Shown piece by piece: positions 1-7,395 of a stretch of DNA of 10,807 nucleotides (position 1 is the first letter of the stretch; each line of letters starts with the position of its first letter). Position numbers and translations under genes: made by a program. The notes beneath the pieces were generated by a model. It did not search any database. It was not told where the DNA came from and saw only the letters and a list, made by a program, of their open reading frames with translations. Source of the DNA: JALVIU01 sp964462295 (GTDB lineage: Bacteria > Atribacterota > JALVIU01); the NCBI GenBank assembly GCA_964462295.1, contig CAYWXH010000055.1, forward strand, positions 1 to 10,807, read 5' to 3'.

Positions 1-38
1 AGAGGGTCTTTTTTAGGGGGAGAGATGAGACTGAGGCA

Positions 39-1463
39 TTAACCGTTTTTATAAACGATTTTTATGTACTCACCATGAGAAGATAAAAGTTCTATCTTCA
101 AAGGCATTTTTCCAACAGAATGGGTAGCACAAGAAAGACATGGATCATATGCCCTTATTGCTGCCTCTACCCTATTTAACATACCTTCTTCTATCTTCTC
201 ACCTTTTATATATCTTTTTGCAACCTGTGTTACTGCCTGATTTATTGCATTATTATTATTTACAGTTGCTACAATGAGATTTACTTTCCTAATTTGTCCC
301 TTTTTATCTACTTCATAGTGATGAATAAGTGTACCACGTGGTGCCTCAAGGATGCCTATACCGTAAGGATTATAATGTGTACTTATTGCCCTTAGCTCTT
401 TTCCATCTATATCTGGATCATACATAAGCTCCTTTATCCGCTCTGCACAGTAAAGTACTTCTATCATCCTTGCATAATGGTAGTATAGGGTGCCTTCTAT
501 CACCCCATTTTTACCTCTTTGCCTAAGTTCTTCAAATTCTTTGTCTGCAAGCGGTGTACCCATCTTATCTATTACATTAAATCTACCAAGTGGTCCTACC
601 CTATAACAGCCTTTTGGGTAACCAAAATCTTTATAGAAGGGAAATTTCATATATGACCATTCTTCTACCCATTCAGCAATTTTAGAAAGATAATCATCTT
701 TTGTAAATTCATCTACTATTCGACCTTTGTTGTCTCTTATTCTTATCTTTCCATCGTATAGATTTATACTACCATCCTCATTCACAAGCCCCATATACAT
801 ACTTGGGAACTTTCCAAATTCAGAAATTTCACCTGTATCATGTTCGAATATCCCCTTTACTACCTCTACCCCTGCCTTTGCATCCTCTATTATGCTATCT
901 ATATTTGAAAGAATATATCTTTTTCCCTCTTCAGAGAGTCCATTACTTACACCACCCGGTATAGCAAAACGGGGATGTACCTTTTTTCCTCCTAATATCT
1001 CAATAATTGTCTGTCCAAAGCTTCTTAGCCTTATACCTTTTTTGGCAAGATCAGGGAATTTTTGAATTACACCCACTACATTCCTAATAGCAGGATCTGC
1101 ATCCATTCCTAATAAAAAATCCGGACTTGCCAAGAAAAAAAAGTGAAGTGAATGAGATTGAAGAACCTGCCCAAAGTGCATTAATTCTCTCAATTTCTTT
1201 GCAGTAGGGGGGATTTTTACTCCCAAAATAGCATCTCCTGTCTTGGCAGAGGCAAGGTGATGGCTTACAGGGCAGATCCCACATGCCCTCTCTGTAATAG
1301 TAGGCATCTCCCAGAAGAGCCTTCCTTCACAAAATTTTTCAAACCCCCTTACCTCAACAACATGGAAATAAGCCCTATCCACCTCTTTATTTTCATTTAG
1401 ATATACAGTTACCTTTCCATGTCCCTCTACTCTGGTAACAGGTTCTATGGTTATCTTTTCCAC
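39..1463 (-). CDS. hoxH: [NiFe] hydrogenase large subunit, HoxH-like (group 3d type)
   Basis: Catalytic subunit that holds the Ni-Fe(CN)2CO centre and cleaves or forms H2 in a cytoplasmic NAD(P)-linked hydrogenase. Seen: 474 residues, a usual length for HoxH. The N-terminal Ni-binding motif RACGICPVSHH has Cys61 and Cys64; the C-terminal motif DPCLSCATH has Cys442 and Cys445 and ends at His448. The wording of both motifs matches HoxH of bidirectional NAD-reducing hydrogenases better than membrane-bound uptake enzymes. A 26-residue tail follows His448, the usual site where a maturation endopeptidase cuts after nickel insertion, so the product is probably made as a precursor. The start is GTG at 1463, chosen because AGGAGG lies 7 nt upstream and the N-terminus (EPVTRVEGHG) is complete. 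It is the last gene of the five-gene operon, 11 nt after hoxY. No signal peptide is present and HoxY has no Tat leader, so it is cytoplasmic. Group 3d rather than 3b/3c is inferred from motifs and neighbours. Confidence 0.96.
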   Translation of the reverse strand: MEKITIEPVTRVEGHGKVTVYLNENKEVDRAYFHVVEVRGFEKFCEGRLFWEMPTITERACGICPVSHHLASAKTGDAILGVKIPPTAKKLRELMHFGQVLQSHSLHFFFLASPDFLLGMDADPAIRNVVGVIQKFPDLAKKGIRLRSFGQTIIEILGGKKVHPRFAIPGGVSNGLSEEGKRYILSNIDSIIEDAKAGVEVVKGIFEHDTGEISEFGKFPSMYMGLVNEDGSINLYDGKIRIRDNKGRIVDEFTKDDYLSKIAEWVEEWSYMKFPFYKDFGYPKGCYRVGPLGRFNVIDKMGTPLADKEFEELRQRGKNGVIEGTLYYHYARMIEVLYCAERIKELMYDPDIDGKELRAISTHYNPYGIGILEAPRGTLIHHYEVDKKGQIRKVNLIVATVNNNNAINQAVTQVAKRYIKGEKIEEGMLNRVEAAIRAYDPCLSCATHSVGKMPLKIELLSSHGEYIKIVYKNG

Positions 1464-1470
1464 CTTTACA

Positions 1471-1476
1471 CCTCCT
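1471..1476 (-). promoter_or_regulatory. Shine-Dalgarno site of hoxH
   Basis: On the minus strand this reads AGGAGG, 7 nt before the GTG at 1463. It overlaps the TAG stop of hoxY (1475-1477), so the two genes are probably translationally coupled. It decides the non-ATG start of hoxH. Confidence 0.85.
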
Positions 1477-2017
1477 AATCGTATGCGAGGATCTCTTTGG
1501 GTAGATGTGGCACATTACCCTTTAAGATCTCCCCTAATGCATATCCTATGGCACCTGCCCTGGGTGGACACCCTGGAATATAGCCATCCACCTTTACATA
1601 GGCATCTATCGGTTTTACCGCATGAAAAAGTTCGGGTACCTCTATATGAGGAATATTTCCTGATACATTAACAGTAGATTCTGTATCTACATATGCCCTT
1701 TTCAATATCTCTTCTTTATCCCAGAAGTTCCTCATGGCAGGAATACCACCAAAACATGCACAATCACCAAGTGCCACGAGAATATCACAACTCTCTCTTA
1801 AATTTTTAAGGACCTCAAGGTTTTCTTCATTTACTATTGCCCCTTCCACTATACCAAGGGTAACCTTTGGAAAATCTTTTATATCTGTTATAGGGCTATG
1901 TACTATCTCTATCTTTTCGAAAAGGTCTATAAGTCCTTCATCAAGGTCTAAAAATGACATATGACATCCTGCACATGCCCCAAGCCATACTGTAGATACC
2001 TTTACCTTTTCCATCAT
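1475..2017 (-). CDS. hoxY: [NiFe] hydrogenase small subunit, HoxY-like
   Basis: Small subunit that carries the proximal [4Fe-4S] cluster and passes electrons between the Ni-Fe site of HoxH and the diaphorase module. Seen: 180 residues, the short single-cluster form typical of HoxY, much shorter than uptake-type small subunits with three clusters. Cluster ligands are visible as Cys15 and Cys18 in WLGACAGCHMSF, Cys86 in GDCACFGGIP (Cys88 is an alternative) and Cys150 in PGCPPRAG. There is no twin-arginine leader, so the enzyme stays in the cytoplasm. Two adjacent ATG codons (2017 and 2014) can start it; the first overlaps the TGA of the upstream gene as ATGA and has AGGTGA about 6 nt before it. 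It lies between the HoxU-like gene (4-nt overlap) and hoxH (11-nt gap). Family assignment is secure; the group 3d label rests on length, motif wording and operon. Confidence 0.95.
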   Translation of the reverse strand: MMEKVKVSTVWLGACAGCHMSFLDLDEGLIDLFEKIEIVHSPITDIKDFPKVTLGIVEGAIVNEENLEVLKNLRESCDILVALGDCACFGGIPAMRNFWDKEEILKRAYVDTESTVNVSGNIPHIEVPELFHAVKPIDAYVKVDGYIPGCPPRAGAIGYALGEILKGNVPHLPKEILAYD

Positions 2018-3756
2018 ATCACCTCACCTATTACATCTTGCCGTGACAAAACAGTGGCCGGTGGTTTTAAGAAAGGAACTACTTTATAGATTTCTCCTAC
2101 TATAGATTCAAATGTCCCACCTGCTTCATACCATGTAGTAGAGGGTAAAACTATATCTGCAATCCTTGTAAGAGGATTATTGAAACTTACCTGAACAATC
2201 AAAAATTCTATATTTTGAGAAAGAATACCTGCATATTTATTGTAATTATCATATTCTCCTAAAATTACATACCCTACCTTATACTTTTCAGAAATACATG
2301 CAGCCTCTTTATCTTTTACAAATTCTTCTGCAATATATCTTCCATTCCCTCTCGGTGGGATACATATAACCCTTAAATTCTTGTTTAACTCTTTTAATTT
2401 TTCTATATCATCACAAACAGTTTTACATGCAGCATATGAGCCCTCTAGTATTAAAACCGGATTTCTTGCCTTTATAAATCCAGGGAGTTTATCTTCAGAG
2501 AGCATCTTAGAATCTCTATGGATAAGTGTTGCCCACCTATCAATTTTACTTTCTTTATCGGAGAAAATGATGAATTCACCTTTATTCTCCCTTATTCCAC
2601 GCCTTATATATACATCTATGACCCCATAATCCTCTATGATATCATCCCCTGCAAAAATTATATAATCTGAAGAAAGTATGGCATCAAGTCCTATATTTTC
2701 ATTTACCTTAGAATAAGTCTTAAGGATAGGGGTATCAAAAAATGCCACATTATACCCCCTATTTTTTGCATCCTTTAGCTTATCTATCTCCTCTATAGAA
2801 AGGGAAGGGCTTGCAAGAATGAGTACCTCTTCTGGTCTTGCTTTGGCCATCTTTTCCTTTATGAGTAAGTTTGTTTTAGTCCAATCTTCTTCTTTTAAAA
2901 CCCCTCCTTCCCTTATAAGAGGAGTTTTTATCCTTTCTCTCTCTTCTCTTAGATAAGAGAATCTTCCTTTAGAGCAAAGGGGGATACCTTCTACAAACAC
3001 TACATTATTATCTTTTACATAATATGTAGCCTTGCAACCTATGCCACATATTCCACAATAAGATTCAATCTTTTCACACTCTTCCTTTTTACCTTTATAT
3101 GCACCATATTTACTAAATATAGCACCTGTAGGACATACCTCATAACATGACCCACAATCTATACAGGTAGATTCTTCTCTTTCTTGATCTATATCAACTA
3201 CAATAAGGGCTGCACTTCCTCTAAACCCAAAACTCAGTGTAGAGTTTGCTACAATCTCATCACACACCCTTACACATCTACCACAAAGTATACATCTATT
3301 GTGATCTATCACAAGGTCTTTAGATGATGCATCTACATTATAATCCCTCTCATAAACCGGGAAAATAAAGTGATCAAGTCCCACCTCATATGATGCCCTC
3401 TCAAGCTCGCAGTCTGTTGTATCATATGGTCCACTCTTTTCACAAAACATACAAAAATGGTTTCTCTCTGTCATAAGTAGATCCAAGATGAATTTTCTCG
3501 ATTTCTTTACCCTTTCGGTTTCTGTAAATACTTCCATGCCTTCTACTACAGGGGTCGAACAACTTGCAAGAAGTTTTGGATTACCCTTTACCTCTACAAG
3601 ACAAAGTCTGCATCCACCGTAGGATTCAAGTTCTTCATGATAGCAAAGAGTAGGGATATATATATCATTTTCTCTTGCTACCTCTAAGACACTCTTTCCC
3701 TCATTACACACAATCTCTCTGTCATTAATCTTTATCTTTATCTTTCCCATGGCCAT
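2014..3756 (-). CDS. hoxU: HoxU-like diaphorase Fe-S subunit with NuoG-like C-terminal extension
   Basis: Electron-wire subunit between the flavoprotein HoxF and HoxY. Residues are numbered from an upstream GTG at 3759 (581 residues). Domains seen: a plant-type [2Fe-2S] domain (Cys39, 50, 53, 67); a His-Cys3 cluster (His101, Cys103, Cys106, Cys117); two ferredoxin-like [4Fe-4S] sites (Cys156/159/162/166 and 199/202/205/209); then a NuoG/formate-dehydrogenase-like [4Fe-4S] site (Cys235, 238, 242, 262) followed by about 320 residues like a reduced molybdopterin-oxidoreductase domain, ending with a recognisable ADIVLP...EAGGTF-type segment. Classical HoxU has only the first part, about 235 residues. 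The C-terminal domain looks too short to bind molybdopterin. Possible starts are GTG 3759, ATG 3756 (in a TGATG overlap with the upstream stop, used here) and ATG 3750 (GGAG 8 nt before it); the last may be the true one. It could be called NuoG-like instead, but the HoxY/HoxH partners and the H-x-C-x2-C spacing favour a hydrogenase diaphorase role. Confidence 0.9.
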   Translation of the reverse strand: MAMGKIKIKINDREIVCNEGKSVLEVARENDIYIPTLCYHEELESYGGCRLCLVEVKGNPKLLASCSTPVVEGMEVFTETERVKKSRKFILDLLMTERNHFCMFCEKSGPYDTTDCELERASYEVGLDHFIFPVYERDYNVDASSKDLVIDHNRCILCGRCVRVCDEIVANSTLSFGFRGSAALIVVDIDQEREESTCIDCGSCYEVCPTGAIFSKYGAYKGKKEECEKIESYCGICGIGCKATYYVKDNNVVFVEGIPLCSKGRFSYLREERERIKTPLIREGGVLKEEDWTKTNLLIKEKMAKARPEEVLILASPSLSIEEIDKLKDAKNRGYNVAFFDTPILKTYSKVNENIGLDAILSSDYIIFAGDDIIEDYGVIDVYIRRGIRENKGEFIIFSDKESKIDRWATLIHRDSKMLSEDKLPGFIKARNPVLILEGSYAACKTVCDDIEKLKELNKNLRVICIPPRGNGRYIAEEFVKDKEAACISEKYKVGYVILGEYDNYNKYAGILSQNIEFLIVQVSFNNPLTRIADIVLPSTTWYEAGGTFESIVGEIYKVVPFLKPPATVLSRQDVIGEVI

Positions 3757-6740
3757 CACTCCTCTTCCTTCCTATCACAATGGAGGCATCTCCTTGCCTC
3801 CTCAATTGCATCATGTTCAAGGAAAGTCTCTTCTACCTCACTGAAACAGTAAACCCTCTTCTTAGGATCTCTCTTTTTAGGTCTTCTTCTTGGTCTTTTC
3901 TCAAGATAAGGTTCCTCATTGTATGTAGTCTCTACAGGTTTTCTCTCTTCATAGAAGAGGATTCCATCCCCTCCTAAAAATTTATCTATACCCATAGCTG
4001 CCACCCTTCCATCAGCTATAGACTCTATCACCAGAGAAGGGCCTCTTACCAGATCTCCTCCTGCAAATACACCAGGTAAGGATGTCTCCATAGTTCTTTC
4101 ATTAACCACCACATACCCTCTCTTGTTAACCTTTATTCCATATTTTGCAAAAGGAACATCTGTAGTGAGACCTATGGCTTTTATTACAGTATCTGCCTCT
4201 ATCTCGTACTCTGAACCTTCAATAGGGATAGGTCTTCTTCTTCCTGATGCATCAAAATCACCAAGTCTTACACGTATGCATCTCACTCCACCTACAGAAC
4301 CATCAGGTTTTGTAAGAAACTCTACAGGTGTTGTAAGGTATATAAATTTTACGCCCTCTTCTTCTGCCTCTTGTATCTCAGTTTTTAATGCAGGCATATC
4401 TTTTCTTTCTCTTCTATAAAGCACTGTTACATCTTTTCCCCTTCTTCGTGCACATCTTGCAGCATCTATTGCAGTATTCCCACCACCTATAACAACTACC
4501 TTATCTCCTAATTCTACTCGCTCACCCTTCTTTATTGTGTGTAAAAATTCTATACCATCATATATACCCTTTACATCTTCTCTGGGTATTCCCAAAGAAA
4601 GACCTTTCATAGAACCACATGCCAAAAAGATTGCATCAAATTCCTTGCGAAGTGGCTCGAGGTCCTCTATTCTACTATTTAGTTTTATCTTGACACCTGT
4701 ATCTTCTATTCTCTTTATCTCTTTCATTATGATATCTTTTGGTAATCTATATTCAGGAATAGCATATGTCATTGTACCTCCGGGCTCAGGAAGTGCCTCA
4801 AATACGGTTACCTCATATCCTTTTAGATTAAGATAGAAGGCATTTGCAAGACCTGCAGGACCTGCACCAACAACGGCTACCTTTTTCCCATTGTATGATT
4901 CTGGCCCTGGAAGTGGTAAATCTCTCTCTATTGCAACATCTGACATAAATCTCTTAAGTTGTCTTATTGCCACAGGTTCATCTACCTGCCCCCTTCTACA
5001 CAAATCCTCACAAGGTGCTGGACATACCCTACCACATATGGATGGGAAGGGATTATTCTTAATGTGTGTATAAAATGCATCCTGATATCTCCCTTCTGCA
5101 ATATATGTTACATAACTTGGAACATCTACATTAGAAGGACATCTATTTTCACAAGGGGCAATAAAGAGCTCTGCACAAACACTTGCCTCACATTTTTTGT
5201 CTATGATGTGTGCTTCATACTCCTTTTCAAAGTATCTAATCGTTGAAAGTACTGGATTAGGAGCAGTTTGCCCAAGGCCACAAAGTGCGGTATCTTTTAT
5301 CTCGTTTCCAAGCTCTATAAGTGTTTCTATATCAGAGAGGGTGCCTTGCCCCTTCGTAATCCGTTCAAGAATGTCAAGCATTCTCTTTGTACCTGCCCTA
5401 CAAGGGGGACATTTTCCACAAGATTCATCTTGGCAAAATTCCAAGAAAAATCTTGCGAGTTCTACCATACAGGTTGCCTCATCCAATATGATAAGACCAC
5501 CTGAGCCCATAATTGCCCCTGCCTCTGTTACATGTTCATAGTCAAGAGGTGTATTGAGGTGCTGATTTGTAAGACACCCCCCAGATGGTCCTCCAATCTG
5601 TGCGGCCTTAAACTTCCGATCTTTTGGAGGACCTCCTCCTATATCAAATACCACCTCACCTAAAGGTGTTCCCATAGGGACCTCTATAAGGCCTGTATTT
5701 TTCACCTTTCCAGAAAGTGCAAATACCTTTGTACCAGGGGATTTTTCTGTACCTACAGATCTAAACCATGCAGGCCCTTTCAAAATGATATGGCGAATAT
5801 TTGCAAGGGTTTCCACATTATTTATAAGTGTAGGTTTTCCCCACAGACCTTTATTTGCAGGAAATGGCGGTTTAGGTCTTGGCATACCACGTTTTCCCTC
5901 AATAGATGCAATAAGGGCTGTTTCTTCACCACAGACAAATGCACCTGCCCCCATTCTAAGGTCTATATCAAAGGAATACTCTGTTCCAAATACATTCTTT
6001 CCCAAATACCCTCTTTCTCTTGCCTGTTTTATTGCCTTTTTTAATCTTTCTATGGCGAGTGGGTATTCTGCCCTTATGTAAATATACCCATGAGTTGCTC
6101 CTACCGCATAGCCTGCAATAAGCATCCCTTCAAGTACTGTATGTGGGTCTCCTTCAAGTACTGCCCTATCCATAAAGGCCCCTGGATCTCCCTCGTCTGC
6201 ATTACATATTACATATTTGGGACTCCCCTTTGCCCCTCTTACAAATCCCCACTTGAGTCCTGTAGGAAAGCCTGCACCACCCCTTCCCCTAAGCCCGGAC
6301 TCTTTTATCATATCTATTACCTCTTCAGGGTTCATAGCAAGCACCTTCTGTAATGCCTTATACCCCCCTGTCTCTATATAGTCATCTATACTCTCCGGAT
6401 CTATCTGTCCACAATTGGCAAGTACTATTTTTGTCTGCTTCTTAAAAAATGTCTGGGATTCTTTAAATAGATAATCTTCTTTTGGTCTATTTTCCACAAA
6501 ATGGGCAGAAACAATGTCTTTAACCTTATCTGGGGTAACATCTTGATAATATAGTCCCAACTGTCTTATACTTACTACAGGGCCTTTCTCGCAAGGTCCC
6601 ATACATCCTGTACCGATAACTTTAACCTTATCAGAGAGTCCGAGCTCTCTTATCTTGTGCTCAAACTCTTCTTTTACCTTAAGACTTCCAGATGAAACAC
6701 ACCCTGCTCCAAGACAAACTAATATCTCTGTGTGATTCAC
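3756..6740 (-). CDS. hoxF: HoxF/NuoF-like NADH-binding flavoprotein fused to GltD/NfnB-like NAD(P)H oxidoreductase
   Basis: Flavoprotein subunit of the hydrogenase complex. Domains seen in 994 residues: 1-90, thioredoxin-like [2Fe-2S] domain (Cys9, 14, 46, 50); about 110-505, NuoF/HoxF core with the FMN loop GLRGRGGAGFPTG (149-161), the NADH region GAGAFVCGEETALI (264-277), an SLBB part and the [4Fe-4S] ligands Cys441, 444, 447 and 487; about 510-925, GltD-like module with Cys530/534 and Cys569/573/577/581, FAD fold VGAGPAGL (624-631), second nucleotide fold VIGGGNTAIDAAR (750-762) followed by YRRER, and the FAD-closing GGDLVRGPSLV; 926-994, a very basic stretch (948-963) and a terminal RCLHC (Cys985, 988). 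Known: HoxF oxidises or reduces NAD(H); GltD/NfnB modules use NADPH or NADH through FAD. Inferred: the complex has two pyridine-nucleotide sites. The start is GTG at 6740 with GGGAGG 8 nt upstream. It follows hoxE by 22 nt and its stop overlaps the next start (TGATG). No frameshift is visible, so the fusion is genuine. Confidence 0.94.
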   Translation of the reverse strand: MNHTEILVCLGAGCVSSGSLKVKEEFEHKIRELGLSDKVKVIGTGCMGPCEKGPVVSIRQLGLYYQDVTPDKVKDIVSAHFVENRPKEDYLFKESQTFFKKQTKIVLANCGQIDPESIDDYIETGGYKALQKVLAMNPEEVIDMIKESGLRGRGGAGFPTGLKWGFVRGAKGSPKYVICNADEGDPGAFMDRAVLEGDPHTVLEGMLIAGYAVGATHGYIYIRAEYPLAIERLKKAIKQARERGYLGKNVFGTEYSFDIDLRMGAGAFVCGEETALIASIEGKRGMPRPKPPFPANKGLWGKPTLINNVETLANIRHIILKGPAWFRSVGTEKSPGTKVFALSGKVKNTGLIEVPMGTPLGEVVFDIGGGPPKDRKFKAAQIGGPSGGCLTNQHLNTPLDYEHVTEAGAIMGSGGLIILDEATCMVELARFFLEFCQDESCGKCPPCRAGTKRMLDILERITKGQGTLSDIETLIELGNEIKDTALCGLGQTAPNPVLSTIRYFEKEYEAHIIDKKCEASVCAELFIAPCENRCPSNVDVPSYVTYIAEGRYQDAFYTHIKNNPFPSICGRVCPAPCEDLCRRGQVDEPVAIRQLKRFMSDVAIERDLPLPGPESYNGKKVAVVGAGPAGLANAFYLNLKGYEVTVFEALPEPGGTMTYAIPEYRLPKDIIMKEIKRIEDTGVKIKLNSRIEDLEPLRKEFDAIFLACGSMKGLSLGIPREDVKGIYDGIEFLHTIKKGERVELGDKVVVIGGGNTAIDAARCARRRGKDVTVLYRRERKDMPALKTEIQEAEEEGVKFIYLTTPVEFLTKPDGSVGGVRCIRVRLGDFDASGRRRPIPIEGSEYEIEADTVIKAIGLTTDVPFAKYGIKVNKRGYVVVNERTMETSLPGVFAGGDLVRGPSLVIESIADGRVAAMGIDKFLGGDGILFYEERKPVETTYNEEPYLEKRPRRRPKKRDPKKRVYCFSEVEETFLEHDAIEEARRCLHCDRKEEE

Positions 6741-6748
6741 GACAAAAA

Positions 6749-6754
6749 CCTCCC
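6749..6754 (-). promoter_or_regulatory. Shine-Dalgarno site of the hoxF-gltD fusion gene
   Basis: On the minus strand this is GGGAGG, 8 nt before the GTG at 6740. It supports the GTG start, which is also where the thioredoxin-like domain begins. No ATG codon lies closer to the site. Confidence 0.8.
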
Positions 6755-6762
6755 ATTATAAG

Positions 6763-7224
6763 TCATTCAAATTTTGAAAGCAGCTCTTTTACCTTGCTTG
6801 GAGTCATTCTCCCATATGTCTTTCCATCAATATCCAAAACAGGGGCAAGACCACATGCACCAAAACACCTTGCCACCCCTAATGTAAACTTTCTATCCGG
6901 CGTAGTTTGTCCCACCTTTATCCCAAGTGTTTTTTCCAAGGCATTTGCCACTCTCCCCGCACCCCTTACATGACATGCTGTCCCTTTACATACAGTAATT
7001 AAGTGCTTACCTATAGGTTCTTGTCTAAAGAAGTGATAAAATGTCACAACCCCAAAAACCTTACTCTGTGATATCCTAAGCTCTCTTGCCACGATCTTTT
7101 GCGCCTCTTTTGAGATGTAACCAAACTCCTCTTGAATCCTATGCAACACCTCTATCAACGAATCCTGACCTTTGGGGAATTTTCTTACAATTTCTTTGAT
7201 CTTTGCCTCTAGATTTTCCTCCAA
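6763..7224 (-). CDS. hoxE: HoxE/NuoE-like [2Fe-2S] diaphorase subunit
   Basis: Small thioredoxin-like [2Fe-2S] subunit of the NAD(P)H-oxidising module, which docks on HoxF and takes part in electron transfer to or from the flavin. Seen: 153 residues, usual for HoxE/NuoE. There is a helical N-terminal half with the family segment GVVTFYHFF, then the thioredoxin-like fold with cluster ligands Cys79 and Cys84 (VCKGTACH) and Cys120 and Cys124 (ARCFGACG). The start is TTG at 7224: no ATG is available nearby, GGGGGAG sits 6 nt upstream, and the protein is full length from there. It is the first gene of the hydrogenase operon, with a promoter about 65 nt upstream and the fused hoxF gene 22 nt downstream. 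NuoE of complex I and HydC-type subunits look alike; the HoxY/HoxH genes downstream and the absence of complex I membrane genes favour hoxE. Confidence 0.94.
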   Translation of the reverse strand: MEENLEAKIKEIVRKFPKGQDSLIEVLHRIQEEFGYISKEAQKIVARELRISQSKVFGVVTFYHFFRQEPIGKHLITVCKGTACHVRGAGRVANALEKTLGIKVGQTTPDRKFTLGVARCFGACGLAPVLDIDGKTYGRMTPSKVKELLSKFE

Positions 7225-7230
7225 CTCTTT

Positions 7231-7237
7231 CTCCCCC
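7231..7237 (-). promoter_or_regulatory. Shine-Dalgarno site of hoxE
   Basis: On the minus strand this is GGGGGAG, 6 nt before the TTG at 7224. It decides the rare TTG start of hoxE. A second GGAGG just inside the gene has no start codon at a usable distance after it. Confidence 0.78.
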
Positions 7238-7269
7238 TTTCTTTAAAATTAAGGATTAAAAATTCTTTT

Positions 7270-7308
7270 TTCCGAAATTTTTAAAAATATTATATATCAA
7301 ATTCCGAA
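7270..7308. repeat. Pair of TTCCGAA palindromes, possible operator
   Basis: Two copies of TTCCGAA, an odd palindrome with a free centre base, lie at 7270-7276 and 7302-7308. Their centres are 32 bp apart, close to three helical turns. The upstream copy lies between the -35 and -10 boxes of the hydrogenase promoter and the other lies just after its predicted start point. That placement would suit a repressor. The motif is short and the region AT-rich, so chance remains possible. Confidence 0.35.
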
Positions 7309-7317
7309 AAAAATCAA
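7289..7317 (-). promoter_or_regulatory. Sigma-70-like promoter of the hydrogenase operon
   Basis: Reading the minus strand, TTGATT (7317-7312) is followed after 17 nt by TATAAT (7294-7289), a perfect -10 box at the ideal spacing. Transcription would start near 7282, leaving a leader of about 58 nt before hoxE. The region is AT-rich, which raises the chance of false hits, but its position directly upstream of the operon supports it. Confidence 0.65.
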
Positions 7318-7335
7318 TATATAATCGAAAATAAG

Positions 7336-7365
7336 TTGACTTTATAAAATTTTTTGTGGTATTAT
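7336..7365 (+). promoter_or_regulatory. Sigma-70-like promoter of the ABC importer operon
   Basis: TTGACT (7336-7341) is followed after 18 nt by TATTAT (7360-7365), preceded by TGG as in an extended -10 element. Transcription would start near 7372, about 34 nt before the binding-protein gene. Its -35 box lies only 18 bp from the -35 box of the opposing hydrogenase promoter, so the two could influence each other. Confidence 0.65.
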
Positions 7366-7389
7366 TATTCACACAAACTCTATAGCCAA

Positions 7390-7395
7390 GGGAGG
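7390..7395 (+). promoter_or_regulatory. Shine-Dalgarno site of the solute-binding protein gene
   Basis: GGGAGG lies 10 nt before the ATG at 7406 and supports that start, which also gives a complete signal peptide. Confidence 0.8.

Noticed and set aside
13..39. An ATG overlapping the hoxH stop (TAATG) on the minus strand that might start a sixth operon gene.
   Set aside because: The frame closes after eight codons with TAA at 15-13, and there is no dedicated SD.
1..42. Plus-strand frame open from the left edge to TAA at 40-42, possibly the tail of a convergent gene.
   Set aside because: Only 13 codons are visible, with no recognisable family feature; it cannot be supported.
44..57. Small inverted repeat CGTTT-TTAT-AAACG near the end of hoxH, considered as a terminator.
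   Set aside because: The stem has only five pairs, lies inside the coding region, and is not followed by a T-run on the minus strand.
727..1065. Plus-strand open frame opposite hoxH, and similar frames opposite the other hydrogenase genes (e.g. 4123-4419, 4537-4836, 5197-5541, 5785-6081).
   Set aside because: They lie opposite well-identified genes, have low-complexity Ser/Pro/Ile-rich translations, no SD, and no family resemblance.
2014..3759. Calling the HoxU-like protein a formate dehydrogenase alpha subunit because of its C-terminal domain.
   Set aside because: The domain is far too short and no catalytic Cys/Sec context for molybdenum is visible; only the Fe-S site and end segment of that family remain.
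3756..7224. Reading the E-F-G-like genes as part of respiratory complex I.
   Set aside because: No nuoA-D or membrane subunit genes are present, and HoxY and HoxH follow directly in the same operon.
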